64,000 bases of DNA, taken from assembly GCA_032433765.1 (NCBI GenBank), contig JAVIAB010000101.1, forward strand, positions 60,146,092 to 60,210,091, read 5' to 3'. Below the pieces are notes generated by a model. That model was not told the origin of the DNA and did not search any database. It was given only the letters and a program-made list of their open reading frames with translations. The position numbers were made by a program, and so were the translations under genes. Source of the DNA: Megaustenia siamemsis (Eukaryota > Mollusca > Gastropoda > Stylommatophora > Ariophantidae). Positions 45,935-58,340 of this stretch are shown here, in pieces (position 1 is the stretch's first letter; each line of letters opens with the position of its first letter).

Positions 45935-46400
45935 TGTTGTTCCATATTTGTTTTCTTCGTTTTACACTGCTCTTCTTCCATTCAGTGTGCTGATGTTATA
46001 GCATTCTCAAAGCCTTCTTTTTGCATTACATATCCGATAAATGTAGTGTGTCTCTTTCTAATGATTTTGACGATATTTCTGGCTTCTTCAGCTGGTTTTA
46101 AACATTCTTCATTTTCAATATTTGATATTCATGGAATTTATAACATTATTATAATAAACCACATCTCAGTCACCTCTAATTTTCTCTGTGTTGTCTTAAG
46201 TATCGTCCATGACGCAATTCCACTTTATGACACGTTTTATAAAACATTAGCATTGATTTTTTGCATGATATGTTTTTCATTAGATGAAATTCAGACTTTT
46301 CTTGCCCTAGTCTACTTCTAATTTCTGTAGTGTTTCTGCCATGTGATGTTATTATTGACCACATACAGTTGAATGTATGTACTTGTTTCAGATATTTTTT
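45935..46400 (-). mobile_element. LINE-E C-terminal fragment
   Basis: On the minus strand: ITSHGRNTTEIRSRLGQ (46364-46300), a K-F..MKNI segment, a degenerate YGR-type block, and MWFI.. near 46150, the same order as other RTE-like C-termini but too diverged for LINE-A. The related copy is 56610-57065. Confidence 0.7.
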
Positions 46401-46683
46401 TATTTAGTTTATCTCAACTATCTTGTGTATTTTGTTCTTTGATTGTATCATATGACGTCATGGGACGCACCAAAATGGCAGCTTATTTATATTCGAGCTA
46501 TGGACTAAGCAATGTTTACATTGAGCAACACGATATATTTTATTGCTGCGAGTTGGCAGATTTTTGAAAATGTTTTCAAGGGTTTGAACATAAATGTTTG
46601 TTCACAGTTCGTTAACCTTCGCTGTAGATAAAGTCGTTAATTGGATGGCTTCGTTTCAGACATTTGTGACGTTGGTAGCTAAG

Positions 46684-47483
46684 GACCTAACTTGTGCAAA
46701 CGGATGGCATTGACAAGGATCATTTTGAATCTATGAAGTGGGCTCATTGTGTGTTTAACTCAGAAGCATATGTGCTTTTTAACCAAAGACCTTTTTTTGG
46801 GGACTCAATGAAGATATCCCCGATGGAAGAATACATTGTACTATTAGTCCCATAAATGATTCGCTTCCAGAGGTTTATGATATAAACAAAGCAGTTTTGT
46901 CATTGCAAGTGAATAATGTCCACACCTATAATTGGTCAGGATTGTGTAGCACCAGCAGCTTTATAGCGAACACAGAAAACATCACAGGATTGTGCTGTTC
47001 TGAAACAGCTATGACATGCTACCCTAGAATTGCCTTTAATGGGATTACTGTGACCACAAACCACTCTCCATGTGTGTGCCACATATTTACAACCCAGAAA
47101 GAAATACTGAATATAACAACATCATGTGCCGTCTGTGATATTAATGACCACAGACCAGGAGCCTCCAGTATGATTGATACAACTGTTGCACCAAGCATTT
47201 CATCAGCAGAGCCATATCTATGGAATGTTAATCTGACATTGTTCTTGAATGATGTCCAAGTTAATGAGACATCAGAATCGTGTGGCGGCAGCTACAAGAA
47301 GGGAGCGGAGAACATCAAGTTCTGCTGCTATAAAGGAGACGTGCCTTGCTATCCCAGAATTGCCTTAAATGGGATCACTGTAGTTGAAAACTTCTCCTCT
47401 TGTGTAAACTACACATTCACATCTAAGAGTGAATCAGTGAAGGTCACAAAATCATATTCTCTCTGTGGTTTTACTAACTACAG
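46684..47483 (+). CDS. Exon(s) of a Cys-rich, glycosylated two-domain ectodomain (unknown family)
   Basis: The one coding segment not of transposon origin. A frame open from 46783 to 47616 encodes two tandem ~110-residue domains. Counting from 46897, Cys pairs at 33/34 and 143/144 are followed at equal spacing by Cys 41/151, 59/169 and 80/190; both contain CYPRIA.NGITV. Eight N-glycosylation sequons (NWS, NIT, NHS, NIT, NLT, NET, NFS, NYT) imply a secreted or surface protein. Upstream, 46684-46800 reads on in another frame (FESMKWAHCVFNSEAYVLF), broken at the T7G4 run near 46792-46801. A donor-like CAG|GT at 47483/47484 ends the second domain exactly where repeat R1 begins. No signal peptide or membrane segment is visible. 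Family not recognised; Ig- or FN3-like fold is only a guess. Could be a decaying gene. Confidence 0.6.
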
Positions 47484-48062
47484 GTCATGTGGCTTCTGTT
47501 GGATTGGAAATGATAACTTACCACCACTGTGTGTCTATATGTTTGGAATTGGAGTCATCAATGACGGCCTAACATCATCAAGTGCTATGACGATCATCAT
47601 TTTCGGGAGGACGTGAACTCCCATGGTATATGGTGGATAGGCGGCAGGAACCATGAAGGCTATGTCTGAAAAGTGTTCCTTCTTGCAGTTTCTTCATATT
47701 CCAAGTCCGGCTTGTTGCAGGAGCTACTGAGTTAAGTGCTCTGTGCACACCGTGAGCTGTGTGTCTGATCCGGTTTGATCCTGCTTCGATATCCCGCTTG
47801 TTTACGATGAATGATGATATCGTATGACAGGGAACAGTTGGCTGTGTTCACTTTCTGCGCGGTTTCGCCTTATGTCTTTTGGCGTGTGCTGAGACTGCTA
47901 CGATGGGGACTACAGTTACCTTTCTTTGTTTGGGAGATGAATTAGTAATTCGGATGATTCCACTGGCACGGGCGGTTGAGCAATTATGGATTTTAATTCG
48001 TTTGCTGTGATACCGAGGCCTTCCATAACCAATAACCAATAACCAATAACCAATAACCAATA
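47484..48062 (+). repeat. Repeat R1, copy next to the Cys-rich exon
   Basis: Matches 258-865, beginning at GTC right at the putative splice donor. The 3' tail is expanded to about five CCAATAA units (48026-48062), compared with CCATAACC in the other copies. Confidence 0.85.
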
Positions 48063-48769
48063 TGTTTTCCCTTATATGTTCATCAATTAAATAATTAAAC
48101 AGACATATCTGAGGTCAGGTGCTATTTGTGAAGGGTATCATCGGGTTGAAATGTCAGTGTGCATGCTCTTCCTGGCCAGAATACATAATATCGAGTTTGC
48201 GCTGTGGCCATTTAGTGCTATTCCCTCACGACTTGGAAGTGTCCTGGAGAATGTTTGTAGCATCGTTTGTTTGTTTGTTTGTTTGTTTGTTTGTTTGTTT
48301 ACGTTTACCTGGTTACTACAAGTTAGGCCTCTTCATCATCCGCCCTTAAAAGAAAGCTCTGTTGGTGTAGCTGCGTTGTGTTGTGGTTTTTAGTAAAACT
48401 GTCATATTTGCGCCTTTCGGCCCAACACATCCGACTTAAGCGTGGCATTTATGAGTACCGGGTTACCTTCATTTATACGCTCTACTCCCTTGGCTAGACT
48501 AGATAGTTTGGTATGTTTCTGGAGGCACCGCAAAGTGGTGGAACATGTATGGTTTCGGTTCGCCGATCCTGGCGCAAGCCATTAGCTGTGGGTTGCTTTC
48601 AGCTTTGCTGCTCTGAGGCGCCTTTGTCTCCTGCTGTATCATTGAAAACCGAAGCTCGCTTGAAGCTATTCCAGAATGGTAATTTAAACACCTTTGAGTT
48701 ATTGAGTTATTGAGTTATTGAGTTATTGAGTTATTGAGTTATTGAGTTAATTGCGGGTTATCATCATTG
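48063..48769. repeat. Mostly featureless; (GTTT)n and (GAGTTATT)n inside
   Basis: (TTTG)n of about 8 units at 48267-48300 and an 8-bp repeat GAGTTATT of about 7 units at 48690-48750. The rest shows no ORF or repeat partner that I can support. Confidence 0.75.
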
Positions 48770-48885
48770 CACTCTATGTCCATAGGTGCTCAGATCCCCC
48801 TCCTCAGCAAGTCTTGCAGTGTCCATCGACTGACGACTTCAGTTCTGTGTTGGTTGATACGTCTTCTTACACGCCCAGTAATTTT
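48770..48885 (+). repeat. Interspersed repeat Q, copy 2
   Basis: Partner of 37670-37805 on the opposite strand (shared CCCTCCTCAGC, AGTCTTGCAGTGT, CGACTGACGAC, GTTGGTTGATACGT). Confidence 0.65.
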
Positions 48886-50044
48886 CTCGTTTCTTGCTGT
48901 GCCCACCTTAGCTCCCATCTTTTCCATTCGAAGTGGGATCAGAAGGGCATGCGACCTGCGGTCGCAATAGCAGGGTCGGCACACCATCAGCAGACCAAGA
49001 CCTAGAAGTTCTACCCTCCTCGTGGTCTCCCCTGGTAACAGTCTGCGTCAAAACAGACTGGCTAAAAGAAGATAGGATCGTCGTGTTCCCTGTAGTGCTG
49101 GCTGTTGCAGATATAGAGGACCCAGGATTGCAGTACCTCAGGGCTGGACTAGTAGTTTCCCAGCATAGCCTGGGATAGACAAATTTCAACTTTTCTATTA
49201 AGAGCCGGGAATGTCAAAAAAGCCATTATAATCTACCACATCAATGAATCAAACGGCACCCTGTCCGCATCAACTTGTAGCATTACGTCAAAAACAACAA
49301 CAGCGTCCATTCGAAGATGAAACACATTTGAAATTGACCACCGTAAGGTCTCTCTCTCATGATTTACCAGTAAGGGTTTGTTCCCGTAGCTTTTGACCAA
49401 CCCGAGTCATTTTCACAAGGCAGTGATTTGAAGTGATTTTATAGCAGTCAAAAATGGCGATTGCTTGAAACATCACTAAAATCAAGACTTATTTAAGATA
49501 TGCGCATTAAGGATAGGAAAGTACAGCCTCCCTAAACGATACAAATACTGCTCGTTAGTCTCAAACAAAAAAAAACAGACATAAAACACACACACACACA
49601 ATTAGCAACATTCTTTTCTCCCCTATAGTAATTAATATACTATTGCTCTCTCGGATATAGCCCTTTATATACTCTTGAAAGCACGATTGTTCTACATAAC
49701 TTACCCGAGGCGCATCTTGTGGCTTAGAATGAACTGGATCCTAGCAATATCAGAAGTGAACATTTCATGATATAACACAAATATGAATGTATCAAAGTTG
49801 CAATTCAAGCACTAACGATAAACACCAGCTTCCACCGATTAAGGTGATTATAGGAGCGCTCCACAAAATAACAAATAAATTATTAATTTCCAATAACAGA
49901 AAAATAGACATTGGCTAGTTTAAAGGTACAACGTGAGCATCGGGAAGGAATGACCTGGGTTCAAATCCTATCAGAAGCGGCTGTAGTTTTTTTCAAAAAT
50001 GGGAACAACTAATCCGTGCTTTCTTTAAGAAATTGCTCTCTTCT
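48886..50044. other. No supported feature
   Basis: Short overlapping ORFs at 48908-49189 on both strands without recognisable motifs. A B-box-like GGGTTCAAATCC at about 49956 could be a decayed SINE, but no A box is convincing. A short CA run is at 49589-49600. Confidence 0.4.
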
Positions 50045-50054
50045 TATTGGGTAG

Positions 50055-52145
50055 ATATAACAGCTTTAAATCAAAAAGATATTAAAGATACCTATACAAT
50101 AGAAGTACAGAGCACATACCAGAAGCTGCTAGAATAAGGATTTGAACAATACAGAAGAAAAAATCCTGATGAAAAAGTAACAACCAAATGGCAATGCAAA
50201 AAGAAAAGCATACAAGAAACCTGCGACACCTTACCCAAAAGAGAAAAAAAAGAAAATACAAAAATGGATAACTAACACAATTTTAGAAAAAAACTGAAGA
50301 AATGAGACAAGCCAAGAACACTGCCCAATAAAATAAAATAGATGATGAGATACGCAAAATGTGCAAAAAGGCACATGAAGACTGGCTCATCAAAAAATGT
50401 ATAGACATATAAACTATGGAAAGCAAACAAGATTTAAGAGGATTGCACACAGAAATAAAGAGTATGAATAATACAAATACAAAAGCCACACAAGGTGGAT
50501 GCATTGCAGACAAAAAAAGTAAAAATGCTAACAGACAATAAGGATATTATAGATAGATGGCAGGAATATATAACAGAACTATTTCATGATCAAAGGGACA
50601 AGAAACCAGTTGTAAAATGTACATCAGGCTATAAAATCTTGAAATCTGAGGTGGAAAAAGCTATAAAAACAATGAAAAAGGGAACAGCAGCAGGACCTGA
50701 CAGCATACAGATAGAGATGATCCAGGCACTACAAGATTTTGGCATTGAAATGATTACAGACATATGCAACGACATATACCACACAGGATACATATCAAAT
50801 GAACAAAAAACATCAACTTTCATTGCATTGCCTAAAAAAAAATGGTGCTGTTGAATGCAGTGACTTTAGAACAATAAGCCTAATGAGCCATGTTACAACA
50901 ATTTCGCTGAAAGTTATACAAGGAGGGACTCAGAATAAAATCAATACTGAATTAGATGAGCAGCAATTTGGATTTAGGAAAAATAACGGGACAAAAAAAG
51001 CCATATTCTGCATGAGAATATTAATTGAAAAATACACAGAAGTAAACAAACCAATATATGCCTGCTTCATAGACTACACCAAAGCTTTTGATAGAGTACA
51101 CCACAAATAACTTATAGAAACCTTAAAAGAGACACATCTAGATGACGTGGACTAATATGTAATCTATACTGGGAGCAAACAGCAATAATAAAATATAACA
51201 AAGAGAACTCTACACCCATTGATATAAAAAGAGGAGTAAGACAGGGATGCATCATATCAACATGCTTGTTCAATCTATACACTGGGAAAATTATTAAAAA
51301 CATCATAGAGATGTCAGGCCTGCAAATTAATGGAAAGATAATCAATAACCTAAGATATACTGACGATATTGTACTACTAGCAGAAAATCCTAAAGATCTA
51401 CAACAATTATTTAATGAAATAAACATGATAAACAAAAAATATGGACTAGATATGAATATCAAAAAGATTAAAATATTATCATAAACAAAGTAGATATTCC
51501 AAACCCAAAAGTGTATATCAAATTAGAAGGAATAGACCTGGAGGCAGTTCAGAACTACAACTACATTGGACATACTATAACCAGTGATGGAAATGTACAA
51601 CTGAAATAAAAAAAAGAATCGGAATGGCAAAAAGTAATTTTAATGTCATGAAGAACGTACTAACATCAAAACAAATAACACCAGGGCTAAAACTAAGAAT
51701 AGCAAAATGTTACATTTTCTCAATATTCCTATATGGTGCAGAAACATGGACATTAGACAAGAAAACAGAACAGAGAAATTAAGCCTTTGAAATGTGGATA
51801 TATAGAAAAATAGGTAGAGTTGGATGGAAGGAAAAGAAAACAAACGATGAAGTCTTAAAACAACTAAAAATGAAAAGAGAACTACTAAGCACAATTCAAA
51901 CAAGACAAATGCGATGTTTGGGCCATGTTAAAAGACACAACAGCCTACTAAAAGTAATCCTGGAAGGGAAAATACAAGGTAAAAGAGGCAGAGGCAGACC
52001 AAGACTAATATGGACGAGTAACTTCAAAAGATGGGCAAATCAGCCTATGACAACCTGCACCATCAAAGCAAGAGACAGAGCAGAATGGCGCTCCATGGTA
52101 GCCAACCTTCGTTGCTGAGAAGGCACTCGATGATGATGATGATGA
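50055..52145 (+). mobile_element. LINE-C, 2.1-kb copy with 10-bp TSD
   Basis: Flanked by TATTGGGTAG at 50045-50054 and 52146-52155. It holds the pre-RT linker, RT and C-terminal domain but no endonuclease, so it is 5'-truncated. The tail is CTCGATGATGATGATGATGA. Best reference for LINE-C in the window; several frameshifts and stops make it inactive. Confidence 0.93.
50495..52118 (+). pseudogene. LINE-C reverse transcriptase, frameshifted, YTDD active site
   Basis: Pieces in order: EVEKAIKTMKKGTAAGPDSIQIEM (50648), FIALPKK with a slip in an A-run at 50835, VECSDFRTISLMSH, LDEQQFGFRKNNGTKKAIF (50955-51010), CFIDYTKAFDRVHHK (motif A) to a stop at 51110. Frame resumes with KRGVRQGCIIST (motif B, 51230), NNLRYTDDIVLLAEN (motif C; Thr replaces the usual Ala or other residue before DD), KKYGLDMNIKK, then MWIYRKIGRVGWKEKKT (51792) to RCLGHVKRHNSL, KRGRGRPRLIWTSN and a stop at 52119. 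Catalytic Asp pair retained. Confidence 0.88.
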
Positions 52146-52354
52146 TATTGGGTAGTGCGTTCGGATGTTAAGCCCTCTCAGATAATAACAATAAACAGGA
52201 GGTTTCGGGTAAACTCGCGCACGTTAAGAAACGATTTACAGTTATAATTGAAAAGAGTAGACCGTAAAGAATAGTGCACCAGATAAGGATAGACAAACGT
52301 ACGGTACTGTTATAGCTTGACGATAAGAGGGACACAAAGGTGGGGAACAGAGGG

Positions 52355-53121
52355 TATCTACTACAAACAACTTACTCTCATACACATATTATGTCTACTA
52401 CAAACAGCTTACTCTCATACACATATTATGTCTACTACAAACAGCTTACTCTCATACATATATTATGTCTACTACAAACAACTTAATCGCATACATATAT
52501 TATGTCTACTACAAACAACTTAATCTCATACATATATTATGTCTACTACAAACAGCTTACTCTCATACATATATTATGTCTACTACAAACAACTTAATCT
52601 CATACATATATTATGTCTACTACAAACAACTTAATCTCATACATATATTATGTCTACTACAAACAACTTAATCTCATACATATATTATGTCTACTACAAA
52701 CAACTTAATCTCATACATATATTATGTCTACTACAAACAACTTACTCTCATACACATATTATGTCTACTACAAACAACTTAATCTCATACATATATTATG
52801 TCTACTACAAACAACTTACTCTCATACACATATTATGTCTACTACAAACAACTTACTCTCATAACATATTATGTCTACTACAAACAACTTACTCTCATAA
52901 CATATTATGTCTACTACAAACAACTTACTCTCATTAACATATTATGTCTACTACAAACAACTTACTCTCATTAACATATTATGTCTACTACAAACAACTT
53001 ACTCTCATTAACATATTATGTCTACTACAAACAATTTTCTCTCATATACATATGATGTCTACTACACACATCTTACTTTCATACACTTAGGATGCCTACT
53101 ACAAAGAACTTACTCTCATGC

Positions 53122-53125
<4 letters not shown>
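52355..53125. repeat. 37-bp satellite
   Basis: About 20 units of CTACTACAAACAACTTAATC plus TCATACATATATTATGT. Variants ACTCTCATACACA and CTCATTAACA form blocks from 5' to 3'; last units are diverged. Confidence 0.96.

Positions 53126-53154
<29 letters not shown>
53126..53154. repeat. (TA)n microsatellite at satellite end
   Basis: About 14 TA units directly after the last 37-bp unit. Confidence 0.95.
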
Positions 53155-53157
<3 letters not shown>

Positions 53158-53689
53158 TGCATGTGTATTTGTATGTATGAACACATACTGGTGTTTGTGG
53201 ATGTGCTGCATGTGAGTATATACGGTAGTGTGCGTTTATGGATGCATGTTTATGTGTGCATCAGCTGTGTACTTCTTTTCGGTGTGACAACTCATAGTTG
53301 CAGATATACACATATTTTTTTTTGGCATAGGTAGGTATGTGCGCATATGGGTGTGGGTGTGCATGGTGTGCATGCGTATGTAGTCATGTCGCATATCGTA
53401 TATTTGTATTTTTTCGTTTGGATATACTTATTGGTATTCATACTCATATAAAAGGTTTCAGTAGTAGTATAGAGTTGGAACCAGTACCCACCACATATGT
53501 TTATAACCCTTCCCAGATATGTTATTCCTGCATCCCCTCCGTTAGCTAGCCTGTATGATTTCATCCCAGTCGATGTTTGACCAAGCACTGAACAACATGG
53601 AAGTGACTTACTTATTTAACCGTTTAGATAGCCTAGCATAGTATCGCCATGTGGTTACATTTATGTGTGTATGTGTATGTATTTTGGTG
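53155..53689. other. GT-rich degenerate sequence
   Basis: Many TGTGTGT/TGCATGT-like words to about 53440, then no recognisable feature. Confidence 0.5.
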
Positions 53690-53800
53690 GTGCTGTCTAT
53701 TGTTAAACTAAAGACCTACTGAACCGAAACGCTGATCCTATTTTGTTTCCTTCCTCACCTACGTAAAGCTGTGATCATACAACATTTTCCTCTTTGTATA
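53690..53800 (+). mobile_element. Penelope-like repeat P remnant
   Basis: CCTACTGAACCGAAACGC, then TTTTGTTTCC and GTAAAGCTGTGATCATAC parallel 54320-54375 and the minus strand of 26540-26675. The hammerhead-like helix is lost here. Confidence 0.45.
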
Positions 53801-54284
53801 ATTGTTATTCTTTTCATTAGCTTTACATCAGGTTCGCATTGTTACTCAGTTATCCATTGACTAGTAAAGTCGTTTACATATAATAATGTTCGCGGCAATC
53901 ACATATTGTAACATCAACCCCGTCCCAAACATGTCACGGATAGATCAGCTAAATTCATTATTATTAGACACGAGGCCATCAATATGACATGTATCCTACG
54001 CACCATTCAAAATGTTTATCATGGAGCAAGTGATGGGATGTACACTACTACAAGGTATTCTTCAAAGGCATTATTAGCATTCTTCAAAAAACGAGAATAC
54101 AAACGGACACCGGAATAAACATAAACTCAAGTACATCTAGAATGATCGAGACAAGTAAATTAAAGAGAAATGAAAAGAGGGATAAGAAATACAATGATAA
54201 AACAGAAGGGAGATGTACTACGTTGTAAAAGGATGACAGTGTTAATACATATTACACATAGTATTGTTACATATATTATTAACA
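53801..54284. other. No recognisable feature
   Basis: Nothing found on either strand. Confidence 0.4.
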
Positions 54285-54450
54285 GTGTATGTGTATACAT
54301 ATATTTTAGGCAGCATATACGCCGAAACGTCAGTAATTAGATGTGTTCCTTTTTTGTAAAACTATCATCATACCTTGAAGAAGTGTACGATACATTTCAC
54401 AAATAGCTCCTTGCTACCAGCTTTACCGCAGCATTACAAGTATGCGTCTG
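54285..54450 (+). mobile_element. Penelope-like repeat P, second plus-strand copy
   Basis: GGCAGCATATACGCCGAAAC (helix II-like GGC/GCC plus GAAAC, but no CTGATGA before it), then TTTTTTGTAAAACTATCATC and CCAGCTTTACCGCAGCATTAC, which match the copy at 26525-26675 in the same order. Confidence 0.5.
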
Positions 54451-54544
54451 TTCCATACAAAACGTTTATCAAACTCAACTATCTATTACATGCTTCAATA
54501 TCACAGACCAAAGAGAAAACATATTCTGCTTTAAATCATCATGT

Positions 54545-55330
54545 GCCATACCCGTTGGCTTAGACGATCATGTCCTTCCACAATCTTCTATCCACACTGC
54601 ATGATATCAATTCTGTTGTTGACTGTTTTAAATGCCATGACACTAAGCTATTTAGTATCCTCCTGTATTTTGACTGTTGTAACCAAGAATTCCTATGTGG
54701 GAATGTGGGAATTCCTATATGTTTGTAACCAAGCTCCCTTTTTGTGTTGGCCCGTTTGTTGTGAAAGTACTAATTGGTCTTTTTAGATGTCCAGGGAACT
54801 TTCAACATTCTTCTACGAAATCCCATCTCTGTGGCCTCTATTCCTCTTTTTTTTATTTACTGCCCATGATACGCTTCCATAGGTCATAATTGGTTCTATA
54901 TAGCATCGTCGATGAACTCTCTTTCTCACTTCTATTGACACATTTTTGTTGTATAAGATGTTTTTTCACTTTCTGAAATGATATTTCGTCCTGAGCTATT
55001 CTATTTTTTTTATTTCTTTGGTGCATCTACCATCTGATGTTATTATTGGATCTGTATTTGACGCGTTGCACTTGTTTCAGATTTGCCCTGTTTATTTTTT
55101 TTTTTATGATACATGATGGTGATGATTGTTTCCTCGATATGACCATCACATTGTTTTCTACTATCCAGACTGCGAACCATTCCCGCTGCTTTATTTTCCT
55201 ATTATGTTTATATTTTTTGTGTAGTTCATTCTCTTTCTCTGCTATTAAGACTGTGCCATCTGCATATCTTAAATTATTTATGCTGTGACCGTTGACTTCA
55301 AATCATTTCATATCTACTATTAATCTCGTA
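54545..55330 (-). mobile_element. LINE-F (LINE-A relative) C-terminal half
   Basis: On the minus strand, from the active-site-side segment NNLRYADGTVLI-like at about 55240-55285, through a YLG/TSDG block near 55030-55075, RKRVHRRCYIEPIMTYGS at about 54880-54930 and the end with DRRLWKDMIV-like at 54560-54600. Closest to the copy at 9285-9815. A short tandem duplication (GGAATTCCTATATG) occurs near 54685-54725. Broken by frameshifts. Confidence 0.8.
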
Positions 55331-55719
55331 CAATTTTTAAACTGAATGTTACTGAGTCAGTTACATATTAATAATATTCTTTTAATCCTGATCACGGCAG
55401 AACTAAACAATTCGTATAAACAATTGTCATTATTGTAACGCATGCCAGTTCTACAACAAAATACTTACCCCTGCCGGTCCTTGTATCTCATTGATAATCT
55501 GAAAGGCAATGATATGTTTCAGAGAAAATGCTATGCTGGTAGAAACACATCGTGTTTGTACTGCTCATACATTTCTTCTCTTCTGTTTATTCGGTTATTT
55601 AGGGAGCTTCTACCTTATAGCTCTAACTGTACTGGCTGACTTTTACTGTATCGCATAATGTTACTTGTCAGTCTCTCTTAGTCTGGTTATATCTCTAATA
55701 GCTTATGTCTTTTCCTTCT

Positions 55720-55720
<1 letters not shown>
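55331..55720. other. No recognisable feature
   Basis: Nothing found on either strand. Confidence 0.45.
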
Positions 55721-55780
<60 letters not shown>

Positions 55781-55782
55781 GT
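55721..55782. repeat. (TA)n microsatellite
   Basis: About 28 TA units with one TG interruption. Confidence 0.95.
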
Positions 55783-55834
55783 AATCACAATATCATCATA
55801 ATTATATCATATGTTCTTTGCTGAGCAACACATT

Positions 55835-56425
55835 CACTATAGCCTGCCTGAAAGAATCTCTGTTTCTAGCCACATCTCCCATTTCTTATGTTTGTTTTGT
55901 TGAATGTCTTCATAATGTCTTAAAACCATCTTCTTTTTGGTCTGCCATGACGCACAGGAACCACGCCTTCCATTATTGTTCTTTCTAGCCCGCTGTTTCT
56001 TTTCACGTGGCCATATTGATTTCCTCTTTAAAATTGTGTTTATTAGCCAGTTCTTGTTTATCTTTAAATCTTGAATATTTCGTGTTTGCTTTGTCTCATT
56101 ATCCAAGGTATCTTAAAGATTTTACTGTATCATTTTTTTTTGTTTATAATTAATAAAGTTTCATCCTTGCTGATTGTGGCATTGTTCATGATTAGCAACC
56201 ATTTTCTATCAAGAGCATGCTTCCAATTATGTTACTGCCTTGCTGGTGTTGTGCCACATGTTCTTCATGGCATTTAATTATTGTGTTGCTATTGCTAATC
56301 TTATTTTGACCTCTTTCTGGCAGTTTCCAATGATACTTACTACAGATCCTAGATATCCATAGTTCGTTACAATCTCAAGGTCTTCACTGTCGTTGATGAT
56401 TTTTGTTGCCTTTATTTATATATAT
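55835..56425 (-). mobile_element. LINE-G C-terminal half
   Basis: Minus strand: IINDSEDLEIVTNYGYLGSV (56405-56340), KEVKIRLAIATQ, MKNMW, then TRNIQDLKINKNWLINTILK and a basic tail with WPREKKQRARKNNNGRRGS, ending in DR..FRQAI-like sequence at 55840. The order matches RTE-like C-termini. This is the relative from which the 1798-2545 minisatellite unit derives. Confidence 0.8.
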
Positions 56426-56609
56426 ATTTTTGTGCAATGAACACAAAAAAAAACAATAACTTTTAGTAATGATGCTATCAATATTCTCCATAAACCATTT
56501 CCTAGATGGTATTCATACCCAGAAATCGTGTTACCGCCTTTCCAACAAGAAAGCTGCCAACTCCGAATCAACTGTTAATTCGATTTTTGTTGACTGTGGC
56601 ATATACACC

Positions 56610-57065
56610 ATACAATATCGATTGGCGTAGGCGATCATATATCTCTACATCTCTCGATCCTTTATACATGTGATAATTTCAGTCTGTGATCTTTTATTAT
56701 ACATTTGGGTAAACTGCTCAATATCCTTTCTATCTCAGTTTTCCTCTGTCCTTTTTTTCAATTCATTCTGCCTGTTGTTATAAAATATGCAATGTTTATT
56801 TTCGCATAACATGTCCAATAAATGTAAATTATCCTTTCTTTAAGATGTTGATGATATATTTCATTTAGCCAGCTCTTTTTAAAACAATCGTCATTAGTAC
56901 TTCTCGCTATCCATGGAATTCCTAGCATAAAATTCTGATAAACAACATATCAGCTGCCTCTATCGTTCTTTATGCTGGCAAAATTATCGCCCAAGGCTCA
57001 CAGTTTTAAAGTAGAGCAGGATTTATGTAGCACTTTAGAACATGTTTTCTAACATAGTTTTGCAA
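56610..57065 (-). mobile_element. LINE-E C-terminal fragment, copy 2
   Basis: Minus strand runs from a KC YI..ILLY-like block at 57040-57000 through IPWIARSTNDD (56930-56890), FIGHVMRK-like near 56810-56830 and DRLKL.HV to IYDRLRQSILYGV-like at 56630. Many frame breaks. Confidence 0.7.
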
Positions 57066-58084
57066 TAATTTGTTAACTTGGATATTCGTGTGGCTACCGA
57101 GACCCACACGATCAAGAGAACAATAATAGCACCACTGTTACCTGCCACACCTGTCGTTAGATGAGACTAGAGACAGCGTCTCATGTGCGAGAAGGACGCC
57201 CACTGACCGACCCTGTCAAAACAATTTACCATTGGAGATGGGTTATTTCTGACTGCAATGAAACTGGTTCCATTGATATAATAAAATAGAATGTCCCATA
57301 TAATGTTTTTTTTTTCATTTTCATGCACTGGCATCGACATAAGAATTAGATTGGATATGATACTCATAGGAAATTGTGTAATTTGATGGAACTTGAGCAG
57401 CAACCAAGGTAAAATCAAACCAGAGAACTCGTATTTGCTAACAATATTCTGCTTTAGTGATCGATTTCTCATCCAACCTGTACGGATATTCTAAAACATA
57501 TTTTTATCTCGGACTCAACCATAATCTAAGAGAAAAACAGAAATTCCAACTAGACCATGATAAAATACTCCTTCACCAGCAAGTACTCATCATAAAGACA
57601 TAGGTGCACCAACTTGTTCTCTCTACGTTTTTCTACAATGTCTATTTATGTATCTCTTAATAAATCATTTTCTGTAAATGCTTAACTCTTTCAGGGTCAG
57701 AAAAGGAAACACGTTATTTATGGGTTTGGACGAGATTAATTTTCCTGTTTCAAAAAATGTTACCATATACCTTTTTCCTTTGACTACTTCACACAATAAT
57801 TTAGATAAATGTAGTTTGTGTTATACATCACTATCTATTCTTACGGTATAAATGAATCACTTTCCTTTCTCTCCGTGTTTACCCAGTGACTGCTTGATCG
57901 TCTACCCTTGGCATGTTCCGTGGTCTATGGACTTTGGAACAGATTGGTTCCACTGCAGGCAGGACATTCCCATGTCTCCTATACCCCAGTTCTAGTAACA
58001 AGGTGTTCATCCTGATAGTTCAGACTGTTCTACTTCTAGCGAACATGCCATGTTTTCTGGTTGGGGTACACGGTTCCTGATGCC
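57066..58084. other. No recognisable feature
   Basis: A 101-codon minus ORF (57167-57472) has no motif and no partner. Confidence 0.45.
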
Positions 58085-58303
58085 CATGGCTCATATCTTG
58101 GTGTATTTCCGTACTGGCCATGGTTCATGTCTTAATGTGTTTCCGTGCTAGCCATGGCTGATATCTTGATGTGTTTCTGTGCTAGACATGGTTCGTGCCC
58201 TGGTGTGTTTCCGTGAAGCAATGGCACATATTTTGGTGTGTTTCTGTGCTGGTCATGGCTCTATCTTAGTGTATTTCCGTACTAGCCATGGCTCATATCT
58301 TAG

Positions 58304-58340
<37 letters not shown>

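Noticed and set aside
49915..49995. tRNA-derived SINE around GGGTTCAAATCC
   Set aside because: No convincing A box at the right distance and no second copy.
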